DNA of 64,000 bases from Oxytricha trifallax (GCA_000711775.1 ARYC01001996.1:1-64000), one strand, 5' to 3'. Numbered from the stretch's first letter, positions 1-11,389 are shown. Notes: generated from the sequence alone by a model not told the origin. Program-made: numbers and translations.

Positions 1-1229
1 AAATTCCTACACAAACTGAAGAAGCTGAAGTCTATTTTTGTGAGCTATGTGAGAGAGATTTTGCTCATAAATCATGCTGGTACAGACATAAGAAAGAGCA
101 TAGAGAAGCCAAGCCCACTGTATACTTAAACCATGATAAAATAGATGGAAAGTTATGACTGCTTTGAGTGCCATAAGCAATACTCTCATACAAGAGACTT
201 GAAGAAGCATCTATTAAAAGCTCACAAGAAAGATATAGAAGTTGAGAATGATGAAGTTGAGCTGAAGCTTCTCAACAAAAGAAAAGCGAGGGAATATTCT
301 AAGGTCGTTGTGCCTGAATAAGCAAGTGAGTTAGAGTACATTAGGAAGGCACGCAACCAACTGACCTCTGAAATAACAAGAATTATGATCAAGATTCAAT
401 ACGAGAAAATACCGGTTTTTGCTTAAATTGACCTAGATACTTCTATTAAAGCTACCTAATATTAGAAGACTCCTTTGATAAGAAAGTTATCAATGATCAT
501 CAATACGCATACAAGGTATATCCCTTCAACTATCTCTTAAGTGATGATAAATATTAGATGGAGTTTACAAAAGAGTATCAAGTACTCACTCAAGCAAAGT
601 ATAAAGAGTGTAGTTACTTAATCAAGCTAGATGCTGTTCTCCTTGCCAAGGATCATGTTGCTTTCAGACTTCCACTCTATGAAATGACCCTAAGAGATTT
701 CATAACAGATCAAAGGAATCATAAGTAACTTGGATAAATAGCGACTCAGACCGTATAAGGTATTAAAGAGCTTCATAAGTTAGGGTTTGTTCACAGAGAT
801 TTGAAGCCAGAAAATATAATGATAAACTTCTCACCTGTAAGAGTAGCAATAATCGATTTCAACAGAGCTTAAAGAGTGGAAGTATCAAGGCTTGGAACTG
901 TAATGGGAACGCAAGGGTACTATCCAGAAAGAGAGGACTGGAGAGATGGAGACTTTTAGTGGGATGTGTGGGCTTTAGCAGCAATAATAATAGAGTGCGA
1001 TATGCCTCGCAATGAATACTACTCTACAAGATGCGAGAAGGATGCTAAACAAAGAATAAAGCAATTTATTGACAAAACAAGAGTATCTCAATCAATAAAA
1101 CAAATGGCAGAGTAAATAATAATTAAACCAAACTCAAGATCAGACATATCAATAGAGTAGATAGAGTTGTGGTTAAGTAAGATAAACTTCAGACCTCTCC
1201 CACATGATCCAAAAGTGCATTTTGAGTGA
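1..1229 (+). pseudogene. TBE 57-kDa zinc-finger/protein-kinase gene, 3' part, frameshifted
   Basis: Partial gene read with TAA/TAG as Gln and ending at TGA 1227-1229. In order it shows a C2H2 finger (CELC...H...H), a second finger (CFEC...H...H), a linker, and a protein-kinase domain with HRDLKPEN (about 795-820), IIDFNR in the place of the usual DFG loop, PERED and a WDVWALA motif. Comparison with copy B indicates about two frameshifts, near 155 and near 440, so this copy is probably dead. In the TBE family this protein is of unknown function and is presumed to be nuclear because of the fingers. Confidence 0.88.
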
Positions 1230-1348
1230 TTAAATTAAATACATTTACTATAAATTTCACATTAAAACCTATTAATAACCCCAACCCCTAACAAATTCCC
1301 TACAAATCAAAGCACTTATAAATCTCATTAAGGGGTTTTGGGGTTTTG
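1..1348 (+). mobile_element. TBE transposon copy A, right end (left end outside window)
   Basis: Right part of a telomere-bearing element, a Tc1/mariner-type DNA transposon of stichotrich ciliates. It ends at 1332-1348 in GGGGTTTTGGGGTTTTG, the 17-base telomeric motif expected at TBE ends, followed by AAT (1349-1351), which fits the ANT target trinucleotide. The subterminal stretch (about 1270-1331) closely matches, in inverted orientation, the subterminal stretch of copy E at 63028-63090 and resembles copy C, but not copy B. It carries the 3' part of the zinc-finger/kinase gene. The other end and its target duplicate are not visible. Confidence 0.9.
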
Positions 1349-1370
1349 AATGTATATATTGAATGTAGTG

Positions 1371-1653
1371 AATTGTAGGGAAGCATTCGAATTTTTAAAT
1401 TAAATAAATTAAAATAAATCAAAAATTTAAAAGTAGCAGACTTTATTATAATTTAGACAAATGGCTTACGATAGTGATCAGCTGGACTTTACACAGGCAA
1501 TATTTTTTTTATCGCATCCGTGAGCGAGTTAAATAGAATTTAATTTTTGTCAGAAAATTCATCTAATTCAACTTTGACAAAATTAGCTGCCGCTAATTTA
1601 AATTGTTGATTTTATTGAATTAATTTCCCAAATCAATTATACTCCAACAATAA
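1371..1653. mobile_element. Degraded palindromic MITE (copy 0)
   Basis: A worn relative of the palindromic MITE family found seven more times in this window. It keeps the terminal ATTGTAGG-type end, the core CAGCTGGACTTTA and ATCGCATCC.TGAGCGAG, and a right end with TTAATTTCCCAAATC and CCAACAATA. The arms have diverged so far that the palindrome is broken. It lies directly beside the end of TBE copy A. Confidence 0.6.
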
Positions 1654-1716
1654 TTTCTTTTAGCTAAAATTATTGCAGTCTTTTATAATCATTTTAATTA
1701 TCCAAAAGTATTTGTT

Positions 1717-2138
1717 AATATTGTATGAATACATTCAAAATTGAGAAATCAATTTAAATTAAATAATAATTAATTAGATTAGTGGCTTTGGAAATTGATC
1801 AATTTATATGATCCTGAGTTCATTCGATGGAGAATTCAAAATTAGCTGGACTTTATTACTAGAGGTACTATTTTATCTCATCTCTGGAGTGAGTTTACTT
1901 GACTTTAATATGATGGTATTATTTAGTTAATTTAAAGTGTTCAATAAAAGTCAAGTAAACTCGCTCCAGAGATGAGATAAAATAGTACCGCTTATAATAA
2001 AGTCCAGCTAATTTTAAATTCTCTATCGAATGAACTCAGGATTATATAAATTGATCAATTTTCAATGCCACTAATCTAATTAATTATTATTTAATTTAAA
2101 TTAATTTCTCAATTTTGAATGTATTCATACAACATTGT
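1717..2138. mobile_element. Palindromic MITE (copy 1)
   Basis: An almost perfect inverted repeat of about 420 bp. The ends read TTGTATGAATACATTC and the inverse GAATGTATTCATACAA. The arms pair over nearly their full length around a centre near 1920. The internal GC-richer core TAGCTGGACTTTATTACTA, then TTTTATCTCATCTCTGGAG, is shared with the other copies. No coding capacity is seen, so any movement would need a transposase supplied in trans. Confidence 0.85.
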
Positions 2139-2389
2139 GAATTAAAACTGGATTATTATGATCTATTTTTAATAGAATATCATAAATTTCAATATTAGAG
2201 AGTAGAGAATAACTTTAAGGTGATTGATAATTATTATTAAACAATTTAATTTTTAATTATTATTAAGAAATGAAATTCTACCTGTTGAACACACAGACAC
2301 CATTGATAATTTTAAAGCAAATATTCAAGATAAAGTAAGTTTAGTATCTCCATTCCCTTTATAGTGTTTTCTTGTCCTGTAGGTATTGA

Positions 2390-2600
2390 CTGAGTATGCT
2401 TAGCTTGTTCTCAATTAATTCTATCCTTATTCAATCAGATTATGGAAACTAGGTATAATAGAGCATGGCAGATCAGATTATGGCAAAAAGGCCGGGAAAT
2501 TTGGAAGTAGAACTCGGCTGCTACAACTTGCACTACAAGTCCTTGTTGCCCACTTCCCAAGACCAGCAAACCCGACTCAGTCAAAATCTCTATTTTATTA
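2390..2600 (+). CDS. Candidate MDS, unknown protein fragment
   Basis: A GC-richer island in very AT-rich surroundings. One plus frame (Gln code) is open and protein-like, including MADQIMAKRPGNLEVELG and YNLHYKSLL. It has no recognised domain and no clear start or stop, so it is best explained as one MDS of a gene whose other pieces are not identified here. A second plus frame is also open, so the frame is uncertain. Confidence 0.4.
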
Positions 2601-2820
2601 TTTAAAAAATAATAATTTTATATAAAGATTATAACATTGAGAATTAATAATTGGCCAAAATTTATTAAAATTTTTTAATTTAATTATTTGTGAGTATCTA
2701 ATAATAATAAAAATATTTTTACCTAACTCAAAAATCAAAAGTATTGCAATGATTTAATATATTTAGATTATATATTAATATAAGCAGTATTAAAATGATT
2801 TGTTTTAATGTCTAAGTTTA

Positions 2821-3470
2821 TTTAAATGGGAGGTACCTGTCTCACCACCACACTTTTTATATATAAATTTTTAATTCAATAAAATCATATTTCAGGTCTA
2901 ATTTGGGTTGAAATTCACTATTAAGTTAATAAAAATAATTATTGGCAATACTTAAATATGGTGAAGTTAAAAATAAAGGTACTTTTATTATATTTTCATT
3001 TTATTTTAAAATGGATAATGGCACGAAATGTTTAGACCTTTGGGAAATAAATTATCAATTTAAAAATTATTCGTAAGTATTTTCTTAACTTGCTCTTTAT
3101 TAAAGATTAAACTTGATAAAATACAATATAAAATATAAAATTATCTTGAGTGTATTGTAAATGACCTAAATTCAACCTTATTAAAAAGGAATTAAAGCCA
3201 AATTAATTCAAAATTGTTACTAATTATAAAATATTAATGCAAAAAAGATTTTAACTTTTCGTGCCTTAATCCATTTGAAAATAACTAAAATATTATGATA
3301 AAAGTGCACTTATTTGAATTTTTTCTCTTCTTATAAGTTACTAAATATTATTTCATTTTTATTACTTTATTCGTGAATTTCATCCCAAATTAGACAAGGA
3401 GTATGACTTTTTTGAATAAAAAATTTATTTATAAAAAGTGTGGTGGTGAGACAGGTAACCCCCTTTTAAA
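2821..3470. mobile_element. Foldback element, about 650 bp
   Basis: Long inverted repeat. The ends read GGTACCTGTCTCACCACCAC at about 2831 and the inverse GTGGTGGTGAGACAGGTAAC at about 3439. Pairing continues through CTAATTTGGG.TGAAATTCAC (about 2900) and ATGG.TAA.GGCACGAAA (about 3010) with their inverse partners near 3380 and 3265. No open frame of note. Probably a non-autonomous DNA element or a hairpin-forming IES. Confidence 0.75.
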
Positions 3471-4190
3471 TATATAAATTGTAACTAAAATTTATAAAGC
3501 CAATAGATACCTTTTGGTTAGTAAAATAATTTATAGATCATTACCAATATTATTAAATATAAAATAGCGTTTTATATATTAAAGTGTTTAAAATCACTTT
3601 GTTGTTTTTCAATAAATAGTCAGTGGTCACAATGAGTGATTATATCAAGATAATGCAAATAATTTTAGAGAAGAAATTAAGTTCAGCAAAAAGCATATAG
3701 TGGTGCTTTAATGAATTAAAAGAACACAGAAAAGATGAAATCGGTTTAGATTATAAAAAGCAAATTTAAAGGGAAAGGTTATTTTTGCATTATTTTTATA
3801 TATAATGTTTATATCAGTTTTAAAATCCTTTCAGATACTAGGTGTACTTCATATATTTATATTTAATCATTTAATATTTTTTATTAACTAATTTAAATCG
3901 TTAACTTTTTAAATATAATTTGACACATTTAACATATTTATATAACGAATTTGAGAATTGAATATCTTTTTGTCCATATTATTAAAATCCCAAGAGTAAT
4001 TTTTTGAATTAAGTTGAATTTAAATTTAAAATAAATATAGTATTTTTATTATTATAAATATTTGGTAGCTTTCTGTAATTTTATTAAGGTCCTAATATAT
4101 ATATATATAGGGGGAGTCTTTAAAAATCAAAAAGCTACCAAGTTTTAATAGGCAAGTCTGATTAAATTTTATTCTAACAGCTATACCTTA
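3471..4190. other. AT-rich stretch, no gene seen
   Basis: About 80 percent A+T with no convincing frame. A small hairpin (TTGGTAGCTTT near 4063 pairing with AAAGCTACCAA near 4131) lies just left of the GC-rich island and contains a short TA run at about 4098-4110. Confidence 0.5.
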
Positions 4191-4309
4191 ATTATTATAA
4201 TACAAACACCCCAGTCCAAACAAAGATGCTGAGCCCAGATAATAGAGTATCGCACAAGATCATTCCTTTCCTATCGTCGCCATCGGTGGAGTTGGACCCC
4301 AAGTTCCTC

Positions 4310-4930
4310 CCACCTATCCTATGAGCCGCCTCCGAGCCCTGCCACATCCAAAACGCTGCCATCTTTGGGACGAGACTCAGATGCTTATTGGAAAACCTGT
4401 CTGTTGGTCCGAGATCCTGCATGGGGATGCAAGACATGATAGATGCCATCTTTTGCAGGAGCGTGACCAGCCACTACCAAGAGATGGTCATAAGCAGCAT
4501 CGAGCTACGACTATCCGTGCGCAAGCTCACCTTCCCCAGAGAAGCGACATATAGATCAGAGAAACTGCTTGACGAGACGAGGGAGGAGACCTTGAGAATA
4601 AGGGGAGCAGTACCTAATAGTGAAGACTCGACCGAGGTCGGAGGTGGGGGCCTCCCAGACGACCTATTGGATACAACCCCAGCGGCTCTTTTGCGAAACC
4701 CCAAAGGCGAGACATTGCGACTCTCGTCAGAGCAAAAGGAGCAGACGTCCTCAGAGGGAAATGGTCAAGAATGTGCAGATTCTTAGTCTAATACTTCATC
4801 AGTGGGCTGCCTGTCTCCAGAACTACATAAGTAGCTCAACGAATTACTAAAGAAAAAAAAACCTAAGAACATAGCGGACAAATTCCTAACGGACACTCAA
4901 CTAATAACCTAATGACAAACAAATCCTAAA
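4310..4930 (+). CDS. Unknown coding block in GC-rich island, plus strand
   Basis: GC-rich DNA in an AT-rich window. Reading TAA/TAG as Gln, a plus frame stays open from about 4317 past 4860 and continues, less convincingly, to TGA near 5269. The first 180 codons look like real protein: mixed, acidic and polar, for example YQEMVISSIELRLSVRKL and EETLRIRGAV, then a Ser/Glu-rich low-complexity tract and LHKQLNELLKKKK. No start Met is clear after the upstream TGA and no domain is recognised. It could be an MDS, a germline-limited gene or an old foreign insertion. Confidence 0.45.
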
Positions 4931-5215
4931 AAAGCCAAGCAAAAAGCCAGCTGATAAAGACCTCCAGGAGATGTACATTAAAGCCCCCTCGGCCAGCGAC
5001 GCCTACATTCTCACGGATTTCTTCAAGTGCTATTAGGAAATCGTTTAGAGAATTCCTCTTAGCTAGAGAAGGAAAACTGATTTGCGCTGAACGCTTTTCC
5101 ACCACAAGGTCAAGCATGCTTGCCATCCTGAGGCACTCAGGAAGAATGACGTTCTAGGCACCCCTAATGACTATAATTTCTAACGCCTAATGTCGACATG
5201 AGCTGGCTCACCGGC
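4926..5215 (-). CDS. Unknown coding block in GC-rich island, minus strand
   Basis: On the minus strand a frame of about 95 codons reads as ordinary soluble protein (ALEIIVIRGAQNVILPECLR, then LNDFLIALEEIRENVGVAGR). The plus frame over the same DNA is Arg/Ser-rich, which is typical of an antisense shadow. I therefore favour minus-strand coding here, opposite to the neighbouring block, which would fit a scrambled gene with an inverted MDS. No domain recognised; the strand choice rests on composition only. Confidence 0.4.
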
Positions 5216-5339
5216 GCCTTCGCCTATTCTTTGGTCGCCCTCGCCACCTGAGCCTCGAGGAGGTCTGATTAAGGGTTAGTTCTTTTACCAATTACAATTG
5301 GGGATCATCATTTAATTAATTAAATATATATTTATAATT

Positions 5340-5480
5340 TTGATTATAGGGAAAAAGTTAATAGAGCGCAACTTCGGCAGGGCGTGTGCTGTGTGCCCCG
5401 AAAACCTAAATTCCTCCTAGTTTTCAAAGGGCTATTGAATGACCTTAAGTTCCCACTACTATCTCAATATTCGCTGAAAA
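5340..5480 (+). CDS. Unknown coding block in GC-rich island
   Basis: A GC-rich stretch after a 70-bp AT-rich gap that could be an intron or small IES. A plus frame gives KKLIERNFGRACAVCPENLN and then stops. The minus frame is also open, so neither strand nor frame is settled. An AT-rich segment at about 5490-5630 with imperfect inverted ends (TTTAAGTTTAAAAGTTTGATC and its partner) separates it from the next block. Confidence 0.3.
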
Positions 5481-5639
5481 ACTCGAAGGCAAAAAAGTCT
5501 GGGAGATTTTTTAAGTTTAAAAGTTTGATCGTTTAATAGATTAAATCAAGGTTTTAGTTATAGTTTAAATAGTTGCCCTATTTTAATTAATTAAGATCAA
5601 AACTTTAAAACTTAAATTCGATTATAGAAAATGGAGTGC

Positions 5640-5960
5640 TTCCACTCCACCAGACCCTACGAGGAAGCCCCAACGCCAGAATCGCCAAGATCGTCTCCTA
5701 CTATGAAAAGGTCAGTACCATGCAGTACATCCCTTCCTTCGTCAGCATTGTGGACGAGGTCGAGGCCGCCTCTAAGGGTCACGAGGAGGCCGAGGTGGCT
5801 TGGCATTGGTTCTTCAGTGAATCTCCAACATTCAGATAAAGGCTCCGGCAGAGATCCCTAAGTCCCAGCTCCATAAGGGAGGTCTGCCCACTTGCTCGCA
5901 TTCACGACAGAGATACATCTTCCTGATTAGGGATGGGACGAACAGCTTCTTGAAACTGGG
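5640..5960 (+). CDS. Unknown coding block in GC-rich island, plus strand
   Basis: Two overlapping plus-frame segments with strong G/C preference at third codon positions, a mark of real coding use. The first (about 5655-5838) contains NARIAKIVSYYEKVSTMQYI and EVAWHWFFSES. The second, in another frame (about 5828-5977), contains KSQLHKGGLPT and RYIFLIRDGTNSFLKLGWFL and stops at TGA. The frame change near 5830 could be a tiny IES or pointer, or a frameshift. No family recognised. Confidence 0.45.
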
Positions 5961-6279
5961 ATGGTTCTTGTATGTTAATTGACATATTTTAATTTTTCAC
6001 TTTCCACCCCTTTTGTATTTCTCCTAATGGGGTTTCATTTTTCAAGTTATTAAATTTATTAAAAGTTCAGTTATTAATTTATCATATTCACGATTGCTTA
6101 AAAAATTACTCTTGGGGTTTTATCTATTTTTAAATATTATTTTTCAATAAATTTAATTTTTTTGTAATAAAGAACTCTATATTCAATTTGTGCGATTATT
6201 AAGATGATCTTAAAAAATTAAGATTATTAGAACTAGTATTAATTAAAATAATCATTATTTTTTTATATAAAATGTTTAT

Positions 6280-6495
6280 AATTATCTGTTTTGACATCTT
6301 GGCTATGGAGGAAGCGGAGCGGCAGCGAGATAGTTTTAACGGAGTTTTATGAATTACCACTGGCACTTCACATATTGCCACGCCAACTCTCATCATAAAT
6401 GTCATACGTCACGACTAAGATTGATGGTTTGCTTTTATTATTAAACAGTGATATATGAAATTTAATTTTATATTACTCATTAACTAATAATTATC
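6280..6495 (-). repeat. SINE-like repeat family 1, truncated copy
   Basis: Read on the minus strand this matches the copy at 33.49 kb: ACCATCAATCTTAGT, GAGTTGGCGTG.CAATA, then a CTC.CCGCTTC tract. It is GC-richer than its flanks and has no convincing frame. Only about the first third of the longer copies is present. Confidence 0.6.
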
Positions 6496-7224
6496 TGTAA
6501 ATTGATTTATTGGTATAAATTTTACTCCATAAGTTAGGTAGTTTTTGCAAATTATGAAAGACATTATATAAATGGTTTAAATTCACAAAGTGCCTGTTTT
6601 ACTCCATTTAATTTAATCTACTTAAATAATTATAATGATTAACAAAATTCAAATTAAATTTTCACAATTCATAGGTATTATTATTTAAATTGCAAATTAT
6701 ATATAAAAAAATATTATTTAAAATCTATAATTAACCTATTATTAATTTAAGATTTTAATGAACAATCTTTGCTTGATACTTACTATAAAGTCGTCTACAC
6801 TCAACTAACCAAGCTAATTCATTCAAAAAATCTAACAGACAATCACTAAATATTATTAAATATTTGAGAAAACTACATTTATATAAAGAATCAGAAAAAA
6901 ATAAAAAACATATTCTATCTTTGATTGTTTCTAATATTTTAAATTGTTGGCTTTGATTTAAAAATGATTCTATGTATATATAAGGGCATTTAAATTATGA
7001 TTATATTATTATTGAAATAGATTTGAAATAGGAAAATTCAAAAATAAAAAAAAGATTTTTTTAAAATTATATATAACAGCCAGTAATCAGTAGTGATCTC
7101 AATTCTAATTTGAAGACTTTAAATTAAACAGTAATCTATTTTAAATTTAAAAGTTTAATTACTATATAATTATTAAAAAGTGGTTAGGTGGTCTGGCATA
7201 GTTTTTGGTGGTCAAGTGGTCTTG

Positions 7225-7412
7225 CCGGGGTTTTGTGTGTCAGCACCGCAGCTAGAGATCCAATTACTAACGCTCTTACATTCTCTGGAACTCCACCCAG
7301 TAACGATAAGTTTGGCATCTATATCTTAGTGTGCTCTGTTACTGATGTCTATCTTCCAGATACTAACTTCTACCAACTCAGAATGAACATCCTTGAAAAT
7401 TTCGACTTGTGA
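7225..7412 (+). CDS. C-terminal MDS with cadherin-like (Cadg-type) repeat
   Basis: Plus frame ending at TGA 7410-7412. It contains RDPITNALTFSGTPPSNDKF and a following TD motif. The pattern DP.T..L.FSGTP..ND..G.Y......TD is that of dystroglycan-type cadherin-like beta-sandwich repeats found in ciliate surface proteins. It sits inside the left arm of the palindrome and is missing from the right arm. It probably encodes the end of the same protein as the loop MDS at 7711-8245, but lies upstream of it, so if that is right the order is scrambled. Confidence 0.6.
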
Positions 7413-7699
7413 CAAGAGACATTGAAAAAGTTACATTATTGATAAAATAGATAAAAATAGGAAATTTAAGAAATTATGATTAATTATAAATATATTAGTA
7501 ATTATAACTGTCATGAATTAGGAGTATTAGTAAGTGTAATTAGATTTTACTTTAAAAATAAATTAATAAATAATTAAATATATATAATTAGTGGGCAGGT
7601 GGGCAGGCAGGGTCCTAAGCAAACCACTTTTGTAATTAAATATATATATTATTAAATGCATAATTTATTACAGATGTGCAGACTGCTAATGGAGTCAAC

Positions 7700-8245
7700 G
7701 AATCACTATACATTTCTCCGGGGCCTTCTTTGACTACGGTTTAGAGCTTGCTTAGGGTACTGACTGTGCTGGTTGTAAAGCAGCAGGTGCAGATAAATGT
7801 ACGAAATGCCCAGATGGATCGTTCCTCAGCTAAGATACATGCGGTGCCTGTCCAACTGGATATTACGGAGACGATGATGGTGTATGCGCCGACTGTGATA
7901 CAAACCTCTCTTGCAGTGGTCCTGACAGTAACATTGCTGTTGATGAATGTGTTTGCGATCTTGGTAGTGGTAACCTCACTGTTGCTGATATTGACGATTG
8001 CGTTGCTGAATGTCCCGCTGGTTTTAAGGAAGACGGTCCACACCGTTACAGTAAGTTTCATGCTCCTTCTAATCATCTCTATAGGAAATGCTCAACCGGA
8101 GATTATTAGTTTGGCTGGTGTTACTCATGCTATCACATTCGACCTGCTTACAGACGGTGTATTTGAGTTTTTTATCAAGGATCTGGGTGGAGACAGTGGG
8201 CTCTTAGTCATTTATGTATCCGTGCAGGTCGTCTCCGGCTTGTTG
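7700..8245 (+). CDS. MDS of a cysteine-rich (growth-factor-receptor-like) surface protein
   Basis: With Gln code the plus frame reads a run of Cys-rich repeats: CAGCKAAGADKCTKCPDGSF, CGACPTGYYGDDDGVCADC, SCSGPDSN..DECVCDLGSG and CVAECPAGFKEDG. Paired C..C spacings of this kind are typical of the furin-like/GFR repeats of large ciliate membrane proteins. After a 34-bp intron the frame continues with ITFDLLTDGVFEFFIKDLGG. No start or stop lies within the block, so both ends should join other MDSs. Extracellular location is inferred from the Cys pattern; no signal peptide is visible. Confidence 0.7.
8051..8084 (+). other. 34-bp spliceosomal intron
   Basis: GTAAGTTTCA...CTCTATAG within the Cys-rich MDS. 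Removing it changes the downstream frame from one with an early TGA to one open to the end of the block (CAC CGT TAC A|GA AAT GCT). Confidence 0.75.
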
Positions 8246-8924
8246 ACTCCATTAGCAGTCTGCACATCTGTAATAAATTATGCATTTAATAATATATATA
8301 TTTAATTACAAAAGTGGTCTGCTTAGGACCCTGCCTGCCCACCTGCCCACTAATTATATATATTTAATTATTTATTAATTTATTTTTAAAGTTAAATCTA
8401 ATTACACTTACTAATACTCCTAATTCATGACAGTTATAATTACTAATATATTTATAATTAATCATAATTTCTTAAATTTCCTATTTTTATCTATTTTATC
8501 AATAGTACAAATGAGACATACACCCCGGCCAGACCACCTAGACCACTAGACCACCAAAAACTATGCAGACCACCTAACCACTTTTTAATAATTATATAGT
8601 AATTAAACTTTTAAATTTAAAATAGATTACTGTTTAATTTAATGTCTTCAAATTAGAATTGAGAACACTACTAATTACTGGCTGTTATATATAATTAAAA
8701 ATAAATATCTTTTTTATTATTGAATTTTCCTATTTCAAATCTATTTCAATAATAATAATTTATCTAAAAGAATTGCTGCAAATGAAAATTCTAATTTTAC
8801 AAATTAGTATATATATTTATTTATATTTATATATATGGAAATTAATAAATAAAGTTAACTAAAATTAATAAATCATGAATAATAAACAATTGAAGCAACT
8901 TATTGCTCATTTCTTAAAAATTTA

Positions 8925-9140
8925 TTTTTAATGAATGTAAAAAGCTACTACTAAAATTATGATAAACCATATGACTAAGCAGAGAGGAGTATTTTTGGAG
9001 AGGCAATTTTAAATTTAATCAAAAATATGTGCAAAAGTGTATAAGATTTGAGTAAATTGTACTATTCATTACTTAATCAATAGAGAGATAAATTATTTAA
9101 AGAGAGTATGGAGAATCTAGGATATCAAAATAAATTCATA
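8925..9140 (+). CDS. Candidate MDS, unknown (possible N-terminal region of the giant gene)
   Basis: Open plus frame (Gln code) of about 70 codons with natural composition: KSYYQNYDKPYDQAERSIFG, then LNLIKNMCKSVQDLSKLYY and QQRDKLFKESMENLGY. It looks helical. AT-rich DNA flanks both sides. Same strand as the RNF213-like MDSs downstream. An ATG at 8931 is in frame but is not shown to be the start. Confidence 0.55.
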
Positions 9141-11385
9141 TTTTATTTTTTAATTTTTAAAATTATTTTAAGTTTTCTATAATTTTTCAATTAAAAAATC
9201 AATTAGTTTTTTATTTTAAATGTTAATATAATTAGAGACAAAGTTTCGATTGATTTATAATATCACATTTGCATATTTTAATTATTTTATGAATAGTAGA
9301 AAATAATAAAATAATTCATAAATATTATTCTTTTTAGAAATGAAAAAATTAGCAAACTTACATTCTTTCATATGAATCAATTAACGCTTTGTTTATTAGG
9401 GTTTGTGCATAAGATTATGTTTTAAATATCATTAAATAAAACTCTTATTAAAAGCAAAATATTTAATATTTATTACACAAAGAAAAGAAATGCCTAGAAT
9501 ATTGAGGAAGTTCTCTAACTTTATTTTAACTGCATAGGTATCATATTTTTGTATTAGTTAATATATTTTTTAATCTTACTTGATAATAGCAAAAAGTAAT
9601 CAAAATCAATTAATCTTTATTTAATCTAATTTTACTATATTTTAAGATACATATTTATGCTTTCTCTCTATTTTCGGTTAAACTGGTCGTTTATAGACTT
9701 GTAGTTTAAAAAATTATTAATACTTGTACTAATCTCTCAAGATTCTACTTTCTCGAAAATAACATAACCTACTTAATTTATTGAATAAAACAGAGATTTA
9801 TACTCTGAGCAATGTTATAATTGTAATAAAAAAGTAAGAGTCAAGCATGATTTTTTTTATTTAAAGACTCTTTAGAAAAAATAAATATTGTGAAATTCTT
9901 ATATTTGCTAAGCATCTAATGCACTTGCAATTTATTTAAAAAATTAAATTTTAAACTACAATTTAGCTTAAAATTATTTCGAGGGCGAACGACACCTTAA
10001 ACTATTTGTTTATTAAAGTAGTAAATAATTTATTAACTTAATGGTTACTATTAAATTTGTTTATGAATGTCATAATACTCATTCCCAGATTCAATTGAGA
10101 AATTTTATCAGAAAAGTAATTAAAAAAAGAAAAATAAAAGAAAAAGTCACATAGTATAGCAAACAAGCCAAATCATTTTAAATGTTTATTCAATATATAT
10201 GCTTATTTCCTCTTTTAAATTTTTATTATTATTTATATACAATAGGAATATTCATAATATTAATATGATCGATAATATTAAGTCAAGCATAAAGTTATAT
10301 AGCAATATTTGTAGCTTTCTTTCGTTATATTTCAATAAAGAACAAAAAAAACTATTTACCATTAATGGTTTTAAAGAACTTTAAATACAAATGTTATGTT
10401 AAAATTTCATTTTTCTTCTATGGAGTTACATTTCTTTTGACTAAAATATTCTATAAATAATGTGAAATCTAAACTAGCATACATATTATTTAGTTATTTT
10501 TAGATATTTAAGCATTACTAAGTTTATTGAGCGAGGATTAATAATAAAAGTCTATGAATCATTATCACATATAAATTAATAAAAGAAAAGCATGAATATT
10601 AATATTAATATTTTAACTTTTAATAAAGTCATTTATTCTGTTTCTATAGCACCAAGACAATTACAAAATAGGAATAAATAAATATACCTAATTTATAAGA
10701 ATAATTGAAATTTTATCCTCATAATTTCTTTGTGTAGATATAAATTCAACTTTACTTGCTTAATAGAATTTACAACTAAAAATAACTATGCTAATGCGCG
10801 ATTTTTGTTTTTAAAAAATAATCTATATATTTATAAGAGATTTCAATTTCAAATATTTTATGATAAAAATAACATCTATAAATAAATAGATTAAGCTAAT
10901 ATTTTTAAAAATTCAGCTAAGAATATTTTCTAGTAAATTATAATACAAAATAGTTTTGAATTAATCTCTATAATCATTATAATTTAGGCAATTAAAGAAT
11001 AAATTCATGAACTAAATGTCATTAAGTCGTTCACAATCCTTAAAAAATCATTTTTTTTATTTATTTAAATTTAAACTGTAGATGCTTTAAATAAACTCTA
11101 AATAAAAATAATTAAGTTTTAAGTTAATTTATGCCTATTATTACTTAAATACGAAAAATGATTTGACAAATTAAATGAATCTTATCATTTTTTTTTAATT
11201 AATTTAAACTTTGTAAACTCCATAATTATCAATTATTTTTGATAGTTTCTAATATAATGAATTATAATTTTAATTATGATAAAATATTAAACAGTACCAT
11301 TTAATTGTTAATTGAAAATTATTTTAAATTAATTTACATCTCCAAATCTTTATCATTAAATTGTTTAACTACTAATAACAAATCT
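9141..11385. other. AT-rich IES or intergenic DNA
   Basis: No convincing coding block. Short candidates (about 9485-9540 and a 61-codon frame at 10199-10384 rich in Ile, Asn, Phe and Lys) look like translated AT-rich DNA. No repeat shared with the rest of the window was seen. Confidence 0.4.
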
Positions 11386-11389
11386 GAAA

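Larger units (their letters stand above)
7002..8765. repeat. 1.76-kb palindrome enclosing coding DNA
   Basis: Left arm 7002-7710 and right arm 8245-8765 are inverted copies, matched through CAGCCAGTAAT, GTGGTTAGGTGGTCTGG, GTGGGCAGGTGGGCAGGCAG, ATGCATAATTTATTACAGAT and GTGCAGACTGCTAATGGAGT. The left arm has about 200 extra bases (about 7233-7440), which are coding, relative to the right arm. The loop (about 7711-8245) is also coding. The high arm identity suggests recent origin or gene-conversion upkeep. Confidence 0.85.

Noticed and set aside
1332-1348. G4T4 telomeric repeats as real chromosome ends or fragmentation sites
   Set aside because: Every such run lies at a TBE terminus with an ANT flank; none stands alone.
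7741-8076. 111-codon minus-strand frame and 185-codon plus frame in another phase
   Set aside because: Both are shadows of the Cys-rich frame, which alone shows regular paired Cys spacing.
10199-10384. 61-codon plus frame
   Set aside because: AT-rich translation with no natural composition and no neighbour support.
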